Shown: positions 24,220-31,512, numbered from the stretch's first letter. The stretch is 34,292 bases of DNA from Lachnospiraceae bacterium (GCA_009911175.1 QXWX01000074.1:1-34292), one strand, 5' to 3'. Numbers and translations are program-made. The notes: generated from the letters alone by a model not told the origin.

Positions 24220-25452
24220 CTATTCCTCCGTGCTCTCGAAATATCTGCTGTACCACATGTCCCCCACTGCTACTCCTTCTTCTGCCAATTCCTTTACAAA
24301 AGCAAACTCCGAAGCCCGCTTTACCTCTGAACAGCCACCATTATTTTTTGTTAAGACCCATACATCATCAGGCCCTAATGCATTTACAAAAAAGGGACTG
24401 TGTGTTGTAATGAATAACTGCTTGGCATACCCATTCCCAACATTTTTTTTCATTTCTTCCGCAAGCTCTCCCAGATAGTGATGATATAACCCATTCTCCG
24501 GCTCCTCTATAAATACCAGCTGCCGTGGATTCTTTTCATGAAGCAGTAAATAATAAGCAAAAAGCTTCAAAGTTCCATCGGACATTCTCTGAGAATAAAA
24601 CGGACGTTCAAACCCTTTTTCATAAAAGCGGAGCATCATTTGCCCATTTTCAAATTTCTGCGGCTCAATCTTTTCGATTCCGGGAAGCTTGGATTGAATT
24701 TCCTGCAAAATCTTCTCAAATCCCTTCTTATTTTCCCGATACATATATTGCGCGACATTGTTGATGTTGCTGCCGATCCGGTCTAAATGTGCCTGCGGCG
24801 CCGCAGTCTGCAGTTTCCTTGCCGCATCCGGGGAGAAATAGCAGAGATACCAGCTTTTCAAAAAGGACAAAAACTTTTCGATACGATCGTACTGTTTCAT
24901 TGCTCCCAAAGTAACAATTCCAAGACGCCGAATATCGGAAAGCTGAACCTCTACCTTTTTACCAGTGATATTGCCGTCGTCATCCTGGCCTCCATCATCA
25001 TTTCCCTCAAATGCATATCCGTTCCCCTCCTGCAGATACATAAAAGTTCTCGGTCTTCCATGCTTCTCTACCCGCTGTCGAAGCCTCTCCCTTTTTACAT
25101 AGGGACGTCCCATCTTATCCAGATCAATTTCCAGTTCATAAGTGATCGGCCGTGTTTTCCCTGACTCACGGTAGTATAATTCAAACAAGATCGGCTCAGC
25201 GGCCCCCTGTGAGATCAGCCTTTCAAATCCACCTCGGTTGTTCGCGTCGCAGGCAGCCTCCACTCCCATTTCCAGACAGTCCGCTATGAATCCGAAGGCA
25301 TCTGCCAGAGTGCTTTTTCCATTCCCGCTTGGCCCAATGACCGCAACCAGATTTCCAAGCGCCTTTGCATTCTGATTCGTTCTTGTCTTTCCGAGTACAA
25401 TATCTTTTAATACCCCATAATTCTGAATCTTTATTCCTTCTATCTTTCCCAT
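24220..25452 (-). CDS. AAA_21-type ATPase of a two-gene defence-like system
   Basis: A 410-aa ABC/SMC-like ATPase. Walker A GPSGNGKS is at 40-47, an ABC-like signature region SQRMSDGTLK lies near 285, Walker B LVFIEEPENGL near 312 and the H-loop TTHSPFFVNAL near 345. ATG 25452 follows GGAGAG; the longer frame start has none. Its architecture is close to OLD-family ATPases lacking the fused nuclease, which is supplied by the abutting DUF4276 gene. The leader contains a short ORF and an attenuator-like hairpin. Gene order and coupling mirror the ATPase/HNH pair at 8.6-10.5 kb, but the sequences are clearly different families. Confidence 0.84.
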   Translation of the reverse strand: MGKIEGIKIQNYGVLKDIVLGKTRTNQNAKALGNLVAVIGPSGNGKSTLADAFGFIADCLEMGVEAACDANNRGGFERLISQGAAEPILFELYYRESGKTRPITYELEIDLDKMGRPYVKRERLRQRVEKHGRPRTFMYLQEGNGYAFEGNDDGGQDDDGNITGKKVEVQLSDIRRLGIVTLGAMKQYDRIEKFLSFLKSWYLCYFSPDAARKLQTAAPQAHLDRIGSNINNVAQYMYRENKKGFEKILQEIQSKLPGIEKIEPQKFENGQMMLRFYEKGFERPFYSQRMSDGTLKLFAYYLLLHEKNPRQLVFIEEPENGLYHHYLGELAEEMKKNVGNGYAKQLFITTHSPFFVNALGPDDVWVLTKNNGGCSEVKRASEFAFVKELAEEGVAVGDMWYSRYFESTEE

Positions 25453-25481
25453 GCTTCTCTCCGTTCTCAAAAATTAGTATG

Positions 25482-25525
25482 AAAAAAGTCCTATACGGCG
25501 TCAGGCTGAAAAGCAGCCTGTATAC
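25482..25525 (-). promoter_or_regulatory. Attenuator-like hairpin in the ATPase leader
   Basis: On the minus strand AGGCTG and CAGCCT form the upper stem, extended by TATAC/GTATA across a six-base bulge, and TTTTTT follows at 25487-25482. This resembles an intrinsic terminator placed 30-70 bases before the ATPase ATG. Confidence 0.55.
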
Positions 25526-25551
25526 ATCTTATGCTTGTGCCCATCTTTCAT
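25501..25551 (-). CDS. 16-codon leader ORF overlapping the attenuator
   Basis: ATG 25551 is preceded by GAGGAA at seven-base spacing and encodes MKDGHKHKMYTGCFSA, rich in His and Lys, ending at TGA 25503-25501. Its last codons form the hairpin, so a ribosome finishing this ORF would melt it, as in translational attenuation. The codon content does not spell out one obvious amino acid, so the inducing condition is unclear. Confidence 0.5.
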   Translation of the reverse strand: MKDGHKHKMYTGCFSA

Positions 25552-25577
25552 AGAGCATTTCCTCATTATATATTTCT

Positions 25578-25606
25578 ATAATAGCATTAAGACAGAAAAT
25601 TGGCAA
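25578..25606 (-). promoter_or_regulatory. Promoter of the ATPase/DUF4276 operon
   Basis: Minus strand TTGCCA, 17 bp, TATTAT, with predicted start near 25571 and a leader of about 118 bases. Confidence 0.65.
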
Positions 25607-25670
25607 TTCAGCGAAAATCTATTTTTATCTTCCGCCTATCCCGCAAAATCAACCACCTGTCGCAAATCTA

Positions 25671-25699
25671 TTGCGCCCCGCATCTATTTTTTCTATAAT
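25671..25699 (+). promoter_or_regulatory. Promoter of the LytTR-DUF3021 operon
   Basis: TTGCGC, 17 bp, TATAAT. The related stretches CGCAAATCTATT (25661-25672) and CGCATCTATT lie over and beside the -35, about 19 bp apart, and could be LytTR boxes for autoregulation. Confidence 0.65.
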
Positions 25700-25737
25700 G
25701 CAGTCACAGGTTCGAACCATACGAGGAGGTGAATTCC

Positions 25738-26178
25738 ATGCAGGTTGAAATCAAGATCGATCCGTCCCAGCCAGAGCCGAAGGTCGTCATCACCGCCGCA
25801 TCCATGACGGAAGAGGTGAACCGGATCGTCAGAAGGCTTTCCGAGGAGATTCCGCAGGTGATCTCCGGCACCAGAGACGGCAAGCTGGAGGTGCTGGAGC
25901 CGGAGGAGCTGATACGGATCTATGCCGCTTCCGGAAAGGTATTCGCAGTCACCGGCAAAGGCGAATACACCCTGCGGCTCCGGCTGTACGAGCTGGAGGA
26001 GCGGCTCAGTCCCCATCAGTTTGTCCGCATCTCCAATTCGGAGATCATCCATTTAAAAAAGGTCGTCAACTTTGATCTGAGCTTTGCAGGCACAATCTAT
26101 GTAAAGCTTTCAAACGGCACGGTGACCTATGTATCAAGGCGGTATGTTTCAAAAATCAAAAAAATTCTGGGAATATGA
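25738..26178 (+). CDS. LytTR-domain transcriptional regulator
   Basis: A 146-aa DNA-binding protein without a receiver domain. The N-terminal 45 residues are a short alpha/beta extension; the LytTR domain (about 48-146) shows RIYAASGKVFAVTGKGEY, LSPHQFVRISNSEIIHL and SRRYVSKIKKIL. ATG 25738 is eight bases after AGGAGG; the GTG at 25729 overlaps the site. It is followed by a DUF3021 membrane protein ten bases downstream. In this family the membrane partner antagonises the LytTR protein, and the pair controls its own operon. Confidence 0.92.
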   Translation: MQVEIKIDPSQPEPKVVITAASMTEEVNRIVRRLSEEIPQVISGTRDGKLEVLEPEELIRIYAASGKVFAVTGKGEYTLRLRLYELEERLSPHQFVRISNSEIIHLKKVVNFDLSFAGTIYVKLSNGTVTYVSRRYVSKIKKILGI

Positions 26179-26188
26179 GGTGATGAAT

Positions 26189-26653
26189 ATGAAAAAGAAA
26201 ATCATTTTACGGGGCGCTTTGGGATTTCCGCTGGGGATCGCGGTTGGATATGTGATCACGATCTGCACCTCCCTGATCTGGGCAGATGGCCATTATTCGC
26301 CCTGCGTACCCGAATTGATCGAAAGCATGGGAAATGAGATCTATGCTGTTGTTCTGCAGGCACTGCTCTGCGGACTGCTGGGCACCGGCTTCGGAGCCTG
26401 CTCGGTAATCTGGGAAATGGAACACTGGAGCATCGTAAAGCAGACCGGGATCTATTTTCTGATCGTCTCCGCGGTCATGATGCCGATCGCCTATCTTTTG
26501 TACTGGATGGAGCACAGCGTCGCAGGCTTTCTTGGGTATCTTGGGATATTTGTTCTGATCTTTGCTGTGATATGGATCTCACAGTTTCTGCTCTGGAAGA
26601 AAAATGTGGATAAGATGAACGCATGTATCGGAAAGGCAAGGGACGGGCTTTAA
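26189..26653 (+). CDS. DUF3021 membrane protein, partner of LytTR regulator
   Basis: A 154-aa protein with four hydrophobic segments (about 6-28, 50-72, 85-105 and 112-132) and a positively charged C-terminus, the DUF3021 layout. ATG 26189 is eight bases after GAGG; ATG 26183 would be too close. It probably holds or inhibits the LytTR protein at the membrane. Confidence 0.88.
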   Translation: MKKKIILRGALGFPLGIAVGYVITICTSLIWADGHYSPCVPELIESMGNEIYAVVLQALLCGLLGTGFGACSVIWEMEHWSIVKQTGIYFLIVSAVMMPIAYLLYWMEHSVAGFLGYLGIFVLIFAVIWISQFLLWKKNVDKMNACIGKARDGL

Positions 26654-26662
26654 GCCTGTCCC
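26640..26662. terminator. Hairpin over the DUF3021 stop codon
   Basis: GGGACGGGC and GCCTGTCCC form a nine-base stem with one wobble and a TTTAA loop containing the stop. No T-tract is present, so termination is only a possibility. Confidence 0.4.
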
Positions 26663-26675
26663 CTGCCCCGTAATC

Positions 26676-27539
26676 TCACTGCCCCCGCTTTTTACGGCGC
26701 TCCGCAAGCTGGGCCGCAAAAATGTTCTGGGTGATCTTGTCCTGATCCTCTTCGTTCAGCTCTAAAAACCGGCAGCCATATTCATATTTTGAGCCTTCTC
26801 TCTCGAAGACGCGCAGCACTTCGCAGAACATCACGGACATCGGCCTGTCCTCCAGAAGCTGCACCTTCAGCAGGAATTTATCCCCTTCATGATATAATTG
26901 CTCTGAGAGGATGCGGGCGCCCCCGACACTGATATTCAGCATTTTACAGTCCTGCTCCCTGGCGGAAAATCCGCCGAATGTGGTAACGACCGCGTCAAGA
27001 TTCGTTTCCAGGCGGAAAAAGGCGCGGTCATTTCCGATCCGGGTAACCGTTAATTCTTCCACCTTCCATGTATGTTTTTCTTCGGGCGTAATGAAGCCCT
27101 CCATATAAACCGCTTTTCTTTCGTGGTCATTGTACCCGCGGATCCTGACATGGAGCGGTTCCTTCTGCTTCTCTTCTTCCGAATCCTTCTCCTTCTCAGC
27201 CTGCTCCGCCAGCATCCTGGCAAATACCACTTCCAGGGACTCCGGCCCTGCATTTGCGCCGCTTCCCGCTTCCTGCGTCTTCCCGTCTTCTTCCTCTTCG
27301 GTATATTGCTGCAGTATCTCTTTGGAACGCTCCGTCTCCGAATATTGCTGCAGCACTGCCTGATTTTCCCGCAGGTTCACCAGCTTTGCGACAAAAAGCA
27401 GCTCGCCTTCAAAGGTCGTTACCTCTACACGCATACCGGAATAAGCCGTAATCTCCGCTTGGCTGTTTTCTTCTGTCTTCTGTTCATTTTCCTTCGGCTG
27501 TTCCTTGCTGCCCTTTCCAAATAGGCCAAATAGACGCAT
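26676..27539 (-). CDS. PilZ-domain c-di-GMP effector
   Basis: A 287-aa soluble protein. Residues 1-30 are charged and low complexity; about 33-75 form a small beta-rich YcgR-like N-domain; a glutamate-rich linker (75-130) follows; then the PilZ region (about 165-275) with both c-di-GMP signatures, RAFFR (RxxxR, about 171) and NISVGG (D/NxSxxG, about 200). It lies 27 bp after the REC-GGDEF gene on the same transcript, so synthesis and sensing of the messenger are co-expressed. YcgR relatives brake flagella or control surface polysaccharide; no such target is seen here. ATG 27539 follows CAGGAGG. Confidence 0.9.
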   Translation of the reverse strand: MRLFGLFGKGSKEQPKENEQKTEENSQAEITAYSGMRVEVTTFEGELLFVAKLVNLRENQAVLQQYSETERSKEILQQYTEEEEDGKTQEAGSGANAGPESLEVVFARMLAEQAEKEKDSEEEKQKEPLHVRIRGYNDHERKAVYMEGFITPEEKHTWKVEELTVTRIGNDRAFFRLETNLDAVVTTFGGFSAREQDCKMLNISVGGARILSEQLYHEGDKFLLKVQLLEDRPMSVMFCEVLRVFEREGSKYEYGCRFLELNEEDQDKITQNIFAAQLAERRKKRGQ

Positions 27540-27566
27540 CTTCTTACCTCCTGATCCTGTCACACA

Positions 27567-28484
27567 TCATTTTTCATGCAGCTGCTTCATTTTCTCGTCC
27601 GCCCAGATCACTCTGTTGCGCCCGCTTTTTTTCGCGTCGTACAGCATCGTATCCGCAATTTTTAAGTAAGAGTCATAGGAGCTTTCCCTCTGCGGCATGA
27701 CAGTCACGCCCCCGATACTGACCGTGACCCATTGGGAAACGGAAGGGTCATGAGGAATGTGGAGATTCTCGATCTCCTGCCGGATTTTTTTCAGATGCGC
27801 AAATGCTTTCTCAGCGCTGTCTCCCAAAAGGATCACTACAAATTCTTCCCCTCCGTAACGGGCCAGGAAATCCGTACTGCGCTTCAAATGCGCAGCCGCT
27901 GTCTTTGCTACCGCTTCAATGACTTTATCCCCCGCGGGATGGCCGAATGTGTCATTGTATACTTTGAAGCGGTCAATATCAAACATACAGATCGTAAACG
28001 GGACCCGCAGGCGAATCGCTTCGTTCCATTTCGTAATACTGTAGTCCTCATACTTCCGCCTGTTCGCGATTCCCGTCAGCTGATCCGTCATGGATTGCTG
28101 CTCGATCTGCCGCCGGTATTTATACAGCTTGACATGGGTATTGACCCGCGCTTTTATGATCCGTGCGTGGAACGGCTTTGTAACATAATCCACCGCCCCC
28201 AGGATCAGACCATACTGCTCGTTCTCGATGTCAGTCAGGCTGGTGATCAGGATCACCGGTACACTTTGGGTAATGATCTCCTCCTGCAGCTTTTTCAGCA
28301 GCGTAAAACCGTCCATCCCCGGCATCACGACATCCAGCAGGATCAGGGAATAATTTTCAGTGCTGGCAAGGCTAAGCCCCTCCTCCGCCGTATGCGCGGT
28401 GGTGATCTCATACTCGTCCTCCAAAATGGTTTTTAACTGGGCTGCCTGCAAGATACTGTCATCAACGATCAAAATTTTTTCCAT
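27567..28484 (-). CDS. Response-regulator diguanylate cyclase (REC-GGDEF)
   Basis: A 305-aa PleD/WspR-like protein. The receiver domain (1-120) has the acidic pair Asp8-Asp9, phospho-acceptor Asp51 (LLDVVMP) and KPF (about 105). A short helix leads to the GGDEF domain (about 130-298), where the catalytic site is GGEEF and RSTD stands five residues before it, an intact RxxD inhibition site. Phosphorylation should dimerise and activate it. No dedicated kinase is adjacent; the hybrid signal may come from elsewhere. It is first in an operon with the PilZ effector. Confidence 0.94.
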   Translation of the reverse strand: MEKILIVDDSILQAAQLKTILEDEYEITTAHTAEEGLSLASTENYSLILLDVVMPGMDGFTLLKKLQEEIITQSVPVILITSLTDIENEQYGLILGAVDYVTKPFHARIIKARVNTHVKLYKYRRQIEQQSMTDQLTGIANRRKYEDYSITKWNEAIRLRVPFTICMFDIDRFKVYNDTFGHPAGDKVIEAVAKTAAAHLKRSTDFLARYGGEEFVVILLGDSAEKAFAHLKKIRQEIENLHIPHDPSVSQWVTVSIGGVTVMPQRESSYDSYLKIADTMLYDAKKSGRNRVIWADEKMKQLHEK

Positions 28485-28520
28485 AGTGATTCCTGTCCTT
28501 TCTTAAATCCCTGTTCCGTA

Positions 28521-28538
28521 AGTAAATGTTTATTTACT
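28521..28538. promoter_or_regulatory. Operator-like palindrome before the REC-GGDEF gene
   Basis: AGTAAAT-GTTT-ATTTACT is a perfect seven-base inverted repeat 37 bp upstream of the ATG. It covers the -10 side of a possible promoter on the minus strand (TTGGCG at 28544-28549, 17 bp, TTTACT at 28521-28526). The symmetry suits a dimeric repressor such as TetR. Confidence 0.55.
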
Positions 28539-28551
28539 GCATACGCCAAAA

Positions 28552-28582
28552 ATATGCCCCACGTTGATTCAGAAGGGCATAT
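28552..28582 (-). terminator. Terminator of the TetR gene
   Basis: ATATGCCC and GGGCATAT form the stem, followed on the minus strand by TTTTTGG. It begins three bases after the TetR stop codon. Confidence 0.75.
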
Positions 28583-28584
28583 CT

Positions 28585-29205
28585 TCATTTTTCAATTCTT
28601 TTTCCCTTTTTGGCTTTCTCCGGCTTCAGATAACCGCTCAGTCCGGTACACAGCAGTCTGAATACCGTGTCTTCCGTCTCCTGATCGTCCGGGAGCACGC
28701 CCTCTACTACATACTTGGCATACAGCACGGTGCATGTAAGGATATGAAGCCACAGCAGATCCTGATTGATTGTTTTCAGGCGGGGAAACATCGCCTTGAA
28801 TGTATGTACCATACCGACGAAGGAGCTGAAATAACTCGTGTCCCGGGTTTCATGATATTTCGGGAAAAAGGTGCTGTCTCGAAACCGATGATAGAATACC
28901 GTCTCATCCGGATGCGCCACCCAAAAACGGAAATACGGCAGCCACAGGCTTTTCACCGTTCCGATCGGATCGGCGGCCATGGCCACAGGGTTGAACTTTA
29001 AATGCTCGAAGATCTCTGCCGCCTGCTTGTCCACATAGGTAAAGCATTCCTCGATCAGCTGGTCCTTGCTGTTGAAGTGACGGTACAATGCCCCGGGGGA
29101 TATCCCCGCCAGATCGCTGACATTCTGGATCCGCACCCCTTCCAGGCCGTACTCCCGCACAGCCTTCATCGCGGCGGAAATAATCCGGGTTCTGGTGTCA
29201 TCCAA
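28585..29205 (-). CDS. TetR family regulator, TTG start
   Basis: A 206-aa regulator. The TetR HTH is at about 5-50: TRTRIISAAMKAVREYGLEG (20 shown), then VRIQNVSDLAGISPGALYRHF. The helical C-terminal domain includes many aromatic residues (YFRFWVAHPDETVFYHRF), compatible with a hydrophobic ligand. The start is TTG 29205, since the promoter lies at 29258-29286 and GAGAGG sits nine bases ahead; an ATG at 29286 would precede transcription. It should repress itself through the overlapping palindrome, and may control the c-di-GMP operon downstream. Confidence 0.85.
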   Translation of the reverse strand: MDDTRTRIISAAMKAVREYGLEGVRIQNVSDLAGISPGALYRHFNSKDQLIEECFTYVDKQAAEIFEHLKFNPVAMAADPIGTVKSLWLPYFRFWVAHPDETVFYHRFRDSTFFPKYHETRDTSYFSSFVGMVHTFKAMFPRLKTINQDLLWLHILTCTVLYAKYVVEGVLPDDQETEDTVFRLLCTGLSGYLKPEKAKKGKRIEK

Positions 29206-29257
29206 CGTCAACCACCTCTCTCCAAAAATGATTTTGTTCCATGAAATTTCTGTAAAA

Positions 29258-29291
29258 ATTATACATGGTTCAGGTAGTGTTGGCAATACCT
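29258..29291 (-). promoter_or_regulatory. TetR promoter with overlapping operator
   Basis: Minus strand TTGCCA, 17 bp, TATAAT. AGGTAGTG-TTGG-CAATACCT (29272-29291), a 20-bp near-palindrome, covers the -35. It differs from the palindrome at 28521-28538, so either the two sites bind different proteins or only one of them belongs to this TetR. Confidence 0.75.
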
Positions 29292-29305
29292 ATTTTGAAA
29301 TGTTT

Positions 29306-29549
29306 TCAGTAATTTTTCATGGTTTTAAAGCAGATTCCAAGATTTGTATGCCGCTCAAAAGAACGCCTCTCCGCTTTTATATATTCCCATGATTCTCTAA
29401 AATCACTGCATACGGAGAAATCTGAATCTGATATGAATGTCAGAAAATCTTCCACAACTGCCATCTCTGGAATATATGCACCGTCCATATCAATAAGATG
29501 GATCTCTTCCTGGAAATCCGCTGCTCTATACGATTTTTTTACGAGCCAC
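29306..29549 (-). pseudogene. Fragment with DMDGAYIPE motif, frame broken at an A7 run
   Basis: GTG 29549 starts VARKKIV and stops at once. If one A of the A7 run (29534-29540) is skipped, the frame continues as RKKSYRAADFQEEIHLIDMDGAY (given in parts), VVEDFLTFISDSDF and ends KTMKNY at 29306, about 80 residues. The acidic DMDGA strand recalls TOPRIM-like RloB-type proteins, but the piece is too short to assign. It directly follows the 58-codon ORF and probably belonged to the same operon. Confidence 0.5.
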
Positions 29550-29554
29550 TGATC

Positions 29555-29731
29555 TCACCTGCCTCTCTGAATGCTAAGCTCCTTCAAGCCGATCCGAAGC
29601 CTGGGAACCATCTGCTCCAGAACAATGTTCATATCACGGATTACCTTTTCCACAATTTCCACGGCTTCTTTTGGAATCAAGGCAGAATCTTCCAAAGGAA
29701 GCATCATCTGCCCCGCTGTCCTTCCCTGCAT
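29555..29731 (-). CDS. Small hypothetical protein (58 aa), possibly truncated
   Basis: Reads MQGRTAGQMMLPLEDSALIP and then an amphipathic helix with KEAVEIVEKVIRDMNIVLEQM, split here, ending in LSIQRGR. The helical segment looks genuinely coding. There is no convincing ribosome binding site at the ATG and the frame is open further upstream, so the true N-terminus may be lost. It lies seven bases before the broken DMDGA fragment. I do not recognise the family. Confidence 0.45.
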   Translation of the reverse strand: MQGRTAGQMMLPLEDSALIPKEAVEIVEKVIRDMNIVLEQMVPRLRIGLKELSIQRGR

Positions 29732-29871
29732 ATTTGAAGGCCAAAGGAAGCGCTTTCATGCTGATCATCCCCGTATTTGCGGCACCATCATCTATAGATT
29801 ATCCGGCAAGAGCGCTGATAAACGGCGTGGTCATGACCTTATATACAAAAGAGGATACCCCTATTATGGTC

Positions 29872-29963
29872 TACCCAGGGGCATCCCATTATGGCCATAT
29901 GGCCGTTTCACAAGGTATACCCAAGGGCATCCCATTATGGCCATACGGCCGTTTCACAAGGTA
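29872..29963. repeat. 46-bp tandem repeat, two copies and a degenerate third
   Basis: Unit TACCCARGGGCATCCCATTA... followed by TGGCCATAYGGCCGTTTCAC, 46 bp, repeats at 29872 and 29918 with two differences. A shortened version (TACCCCTATTATGG) precedes it. 46 is not a multiple of three and the translated repeat changes frame, so this is not a coding repeat. Each unit contains a GGCCAT/ATGGCC palindrome. The rest of the 490-bp gap (29732-30222) shows only the promoter at 30155. Confidence 0.85.
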
Positions 29964-30154
29964 TAAAATCCACCCGTCCCGTATGGATATGATTTATGAG
30001 ATGCCATTTGATATAAATATATACCAGTATCTATAGAAAAAAGTTTCATGGTCTTTCTTTTTACCTTCTCATCCTATGATATATCAAACTCTGCAAATTG
30101 CCAGGTTTAATCCGCTTCCGTTTTCCGTTACTATTTACTTTGAAAGGCAGGGGA

Positions 30155-30183
30155 TTTTCAAAAATGCTGCGCTATGTTATAAT
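30155..30183 (+). promoter_or_regulatory. Promoter of DUF1643-GNAT pair
   Basis: TTTTCA, 17 bp, TATAAT. The strong -10 (30178-30183) excludes the ATGs at 30076 and 30184 as starts and supports TTG 30223. Confidence 0.6.
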
Positions 30184-30222
30184 ATGAATTACGCTGAAGC
30201 GCAAGCAGGGGAGGACAATATA

Positions 30223-30774
30223 TTGAAGTATCAATGGGAAACCGCACCGGACATTTATATTGGCGACGATCTTCACAGGCGTTTTGTATTAGGCGTTTCC
30301 GGGAATCATCCGCTTATCTGCTTCGGCGTGAATCCGAGTACCGCTAATCATGAATACGCAGATAAAACATTACATATGGTTGAGCAGATTGCAAAGCGAA
30401 ATGGTTTCGACAGCTGGATCATGTTCAATGTTTATCCGCATCGCTCTACTGATCCTAAATGCCTGCCCTGTTCTCGGGATGATGATCTGCATCATGAGAA
30501 TCTGCGTTATATCGAGCGATATCTGCGGGAAGCGGATTTAACCCTGTGGGCGGCCTGGGGAGAGCCCATTACGGAACGTGATTATCTGATCGATTGCCTA
30601 TATGATATTTATGGGATCGCCAACAAGTATTCCTGCCGATTTATTGCTTTCGGAAAGGAAGAAAATGGAGTCATAAAATCTACTACCAGGCATCATCATC
30701 CGCGGCATCCCTCGCGGCTTCCGCTCTCGGCAAAGTCAGTGAGCTTTGATGTCACACATTACTGGGCAGAGTAA
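30223..30774 (+). CDS. DUF1643 family protein
   Basis: A 183-aa cytoplasmic protein. The family core LICFGVNPSTANHEYADKTL (20 shown) is followed by FDSWIMFNVYPHRSTDP and later AWGEPI, and the C-terminal HHHPRHPSRLP is a typical histidine-rich end of the family. The biochemical function of DUF1643 is unknown; a nucleic-acid or nucleotide role is often guessed. TTG 30223 is eight bases after GGGGAGG. The GNAT gene follows at 16 bp. Confidence 0.82.
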   Translation: MKYQWETAPDIYIGDDLHRRFVLGVSGNHPLICFGVNPSTANHEYADKTLHMVEQIAKRNGFDSWIMFNVYPHRSTDPKCLPCSRDDDLHHENLRYIERYLREADLTLWAAWGEPITERDYLIDCLYDIYGIANKYSCRFIAFGKEENGVIKSTTRHHHPRHPSRLPLSAKSVSFDVTHYWAE

Positions 30775-30790
30775 AAAGGAGTATTTGAAA

Positions 30791-31300
30791 ATGATCGAAA
30801 CCGATAGCCTTATTCTTGATAAAGCAAAATTTTCGGACTGGGAAGAAATGTACCGCAATGTCTGGTCGCAGCCGGAAAGCGCAAAGTATATGGCCTGGAA
30901 TATTACGGAAACCGAAGAAGACGCTAAAATAAGAATCTTGAAAACCATTTCGTTTCAGAAAGAACATGACACCTATCTCGTTTATGAAAAATCAAGCGGT
31001 AAGGCGATCGGGTTCGCCGGTGTAGAAAAGGTCGGTCCTTACGTATATCAGGAAGCCGGGATCTGTCTGGGGCCGGATTATGTGGGAAAGGGGTTTGGTA
31101 AACAGATCCTTCGATGCCTGATTCAATATTGTAAAGAAGAATTCGGCGCAAAAGAATTCATTTATTCGGCAAGAGAGGAAAACAGGGCTTCTATTTTTTT
31201 GGCAAAGTCCTTCGGGTTTTTGCTGACCTCTTCGGCAGATAAAATAGACAGCAAAGACGGACAGCATTATACTCTATTGCAATATAGCTTGAAACTATAA
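30791..31300 (+). CDS. GNAT family N-acetyltransferase
   Basis: A 169-aa RimJ/RimL-like acetyltransferase that transfers acetyl from acetyl-CoA to an amine. Motif A is clear in ICLGPDYVGKGFGKQIL (pyrophosphate-binding GKGFGK), followed by the helix with NRASIFLAKSFGF, the Asn-x-x-Ser region of motif B. ATG 30791 follows AAGGAG; the longer frame overlaps the DUF1643 end. Substrate unknown. Confidence 0.9.
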   Translation: MIETDSLILDKAKFSDWEEMYRNVWSQPESAKYMAWNITETEEDAKIRILKTISFQKEHDTYLVYEKSSGKAIGFAGVEKVGPYVYQEAGICLGPDYVGKGFGKQILRCLIQYCKEEFGAKEFIYSAREENRASIFLAKSFGFLLTSSADKIDSKDGQHYTLLQYSLKL

Positions 31301-31318
31301 TTTCAGGTAACATTGAGA

Positions 31319-31483
31319 CTAGTACAGTATTGCGTAATTAACGGTGAATTCTGCGCCTGATATTTCTGCCAGTTCTGCGTTGTCGTCAATCAACGATGCC
31401 ACCGCATCGCCTCTTTCCTCCGCCTTGTCCTGACAAAAATATCAGGCACATGATTCACCATTATATACGCAATGCTGTACTAG
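31319..31483. mobile_element. MITE-like element, 165 bp, 47-bp terminal inverted repeats
   Basis: Left arm 31319-31365 and right arm 31437-31483 are complementary at about 40 of 47 positions, ending in CTAGTACAG/CTGTACTAG. The core (31366-31436) has no ORF of note. It fits a non-autonomous transposon, and its whole transcript would fold into one long hairpin. The outermost CTAG may include a target-site duplication. Confidence 0.75.
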
Positions 31484-31512
31484 AAAGGGGCTGTCGGAAA
31501 TCCGCCCCTTTT
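31484..31512. terminator. Hairpin beside the MITE
   Basis: AAAGGGGC pairs with GCCCCTTT, followed by TTCACATTTTT on the plus strand. It may act for plus-strand transcription from the GNAT gene. Confidence 0.55.

Noticed and set aside
29872..29963. CRISPR array
   Set aside because: Two directly adjacent 46-bp copies without spacers and without cas genes are a tandem repeat, not a CRISPR.
29671..30036. 121-codon plus-strand frame across the 46-bp repeat
   Set aside because: The repeat changes frame between copies, and the left part is antisense to a better helical coding frame at 29555-29731.
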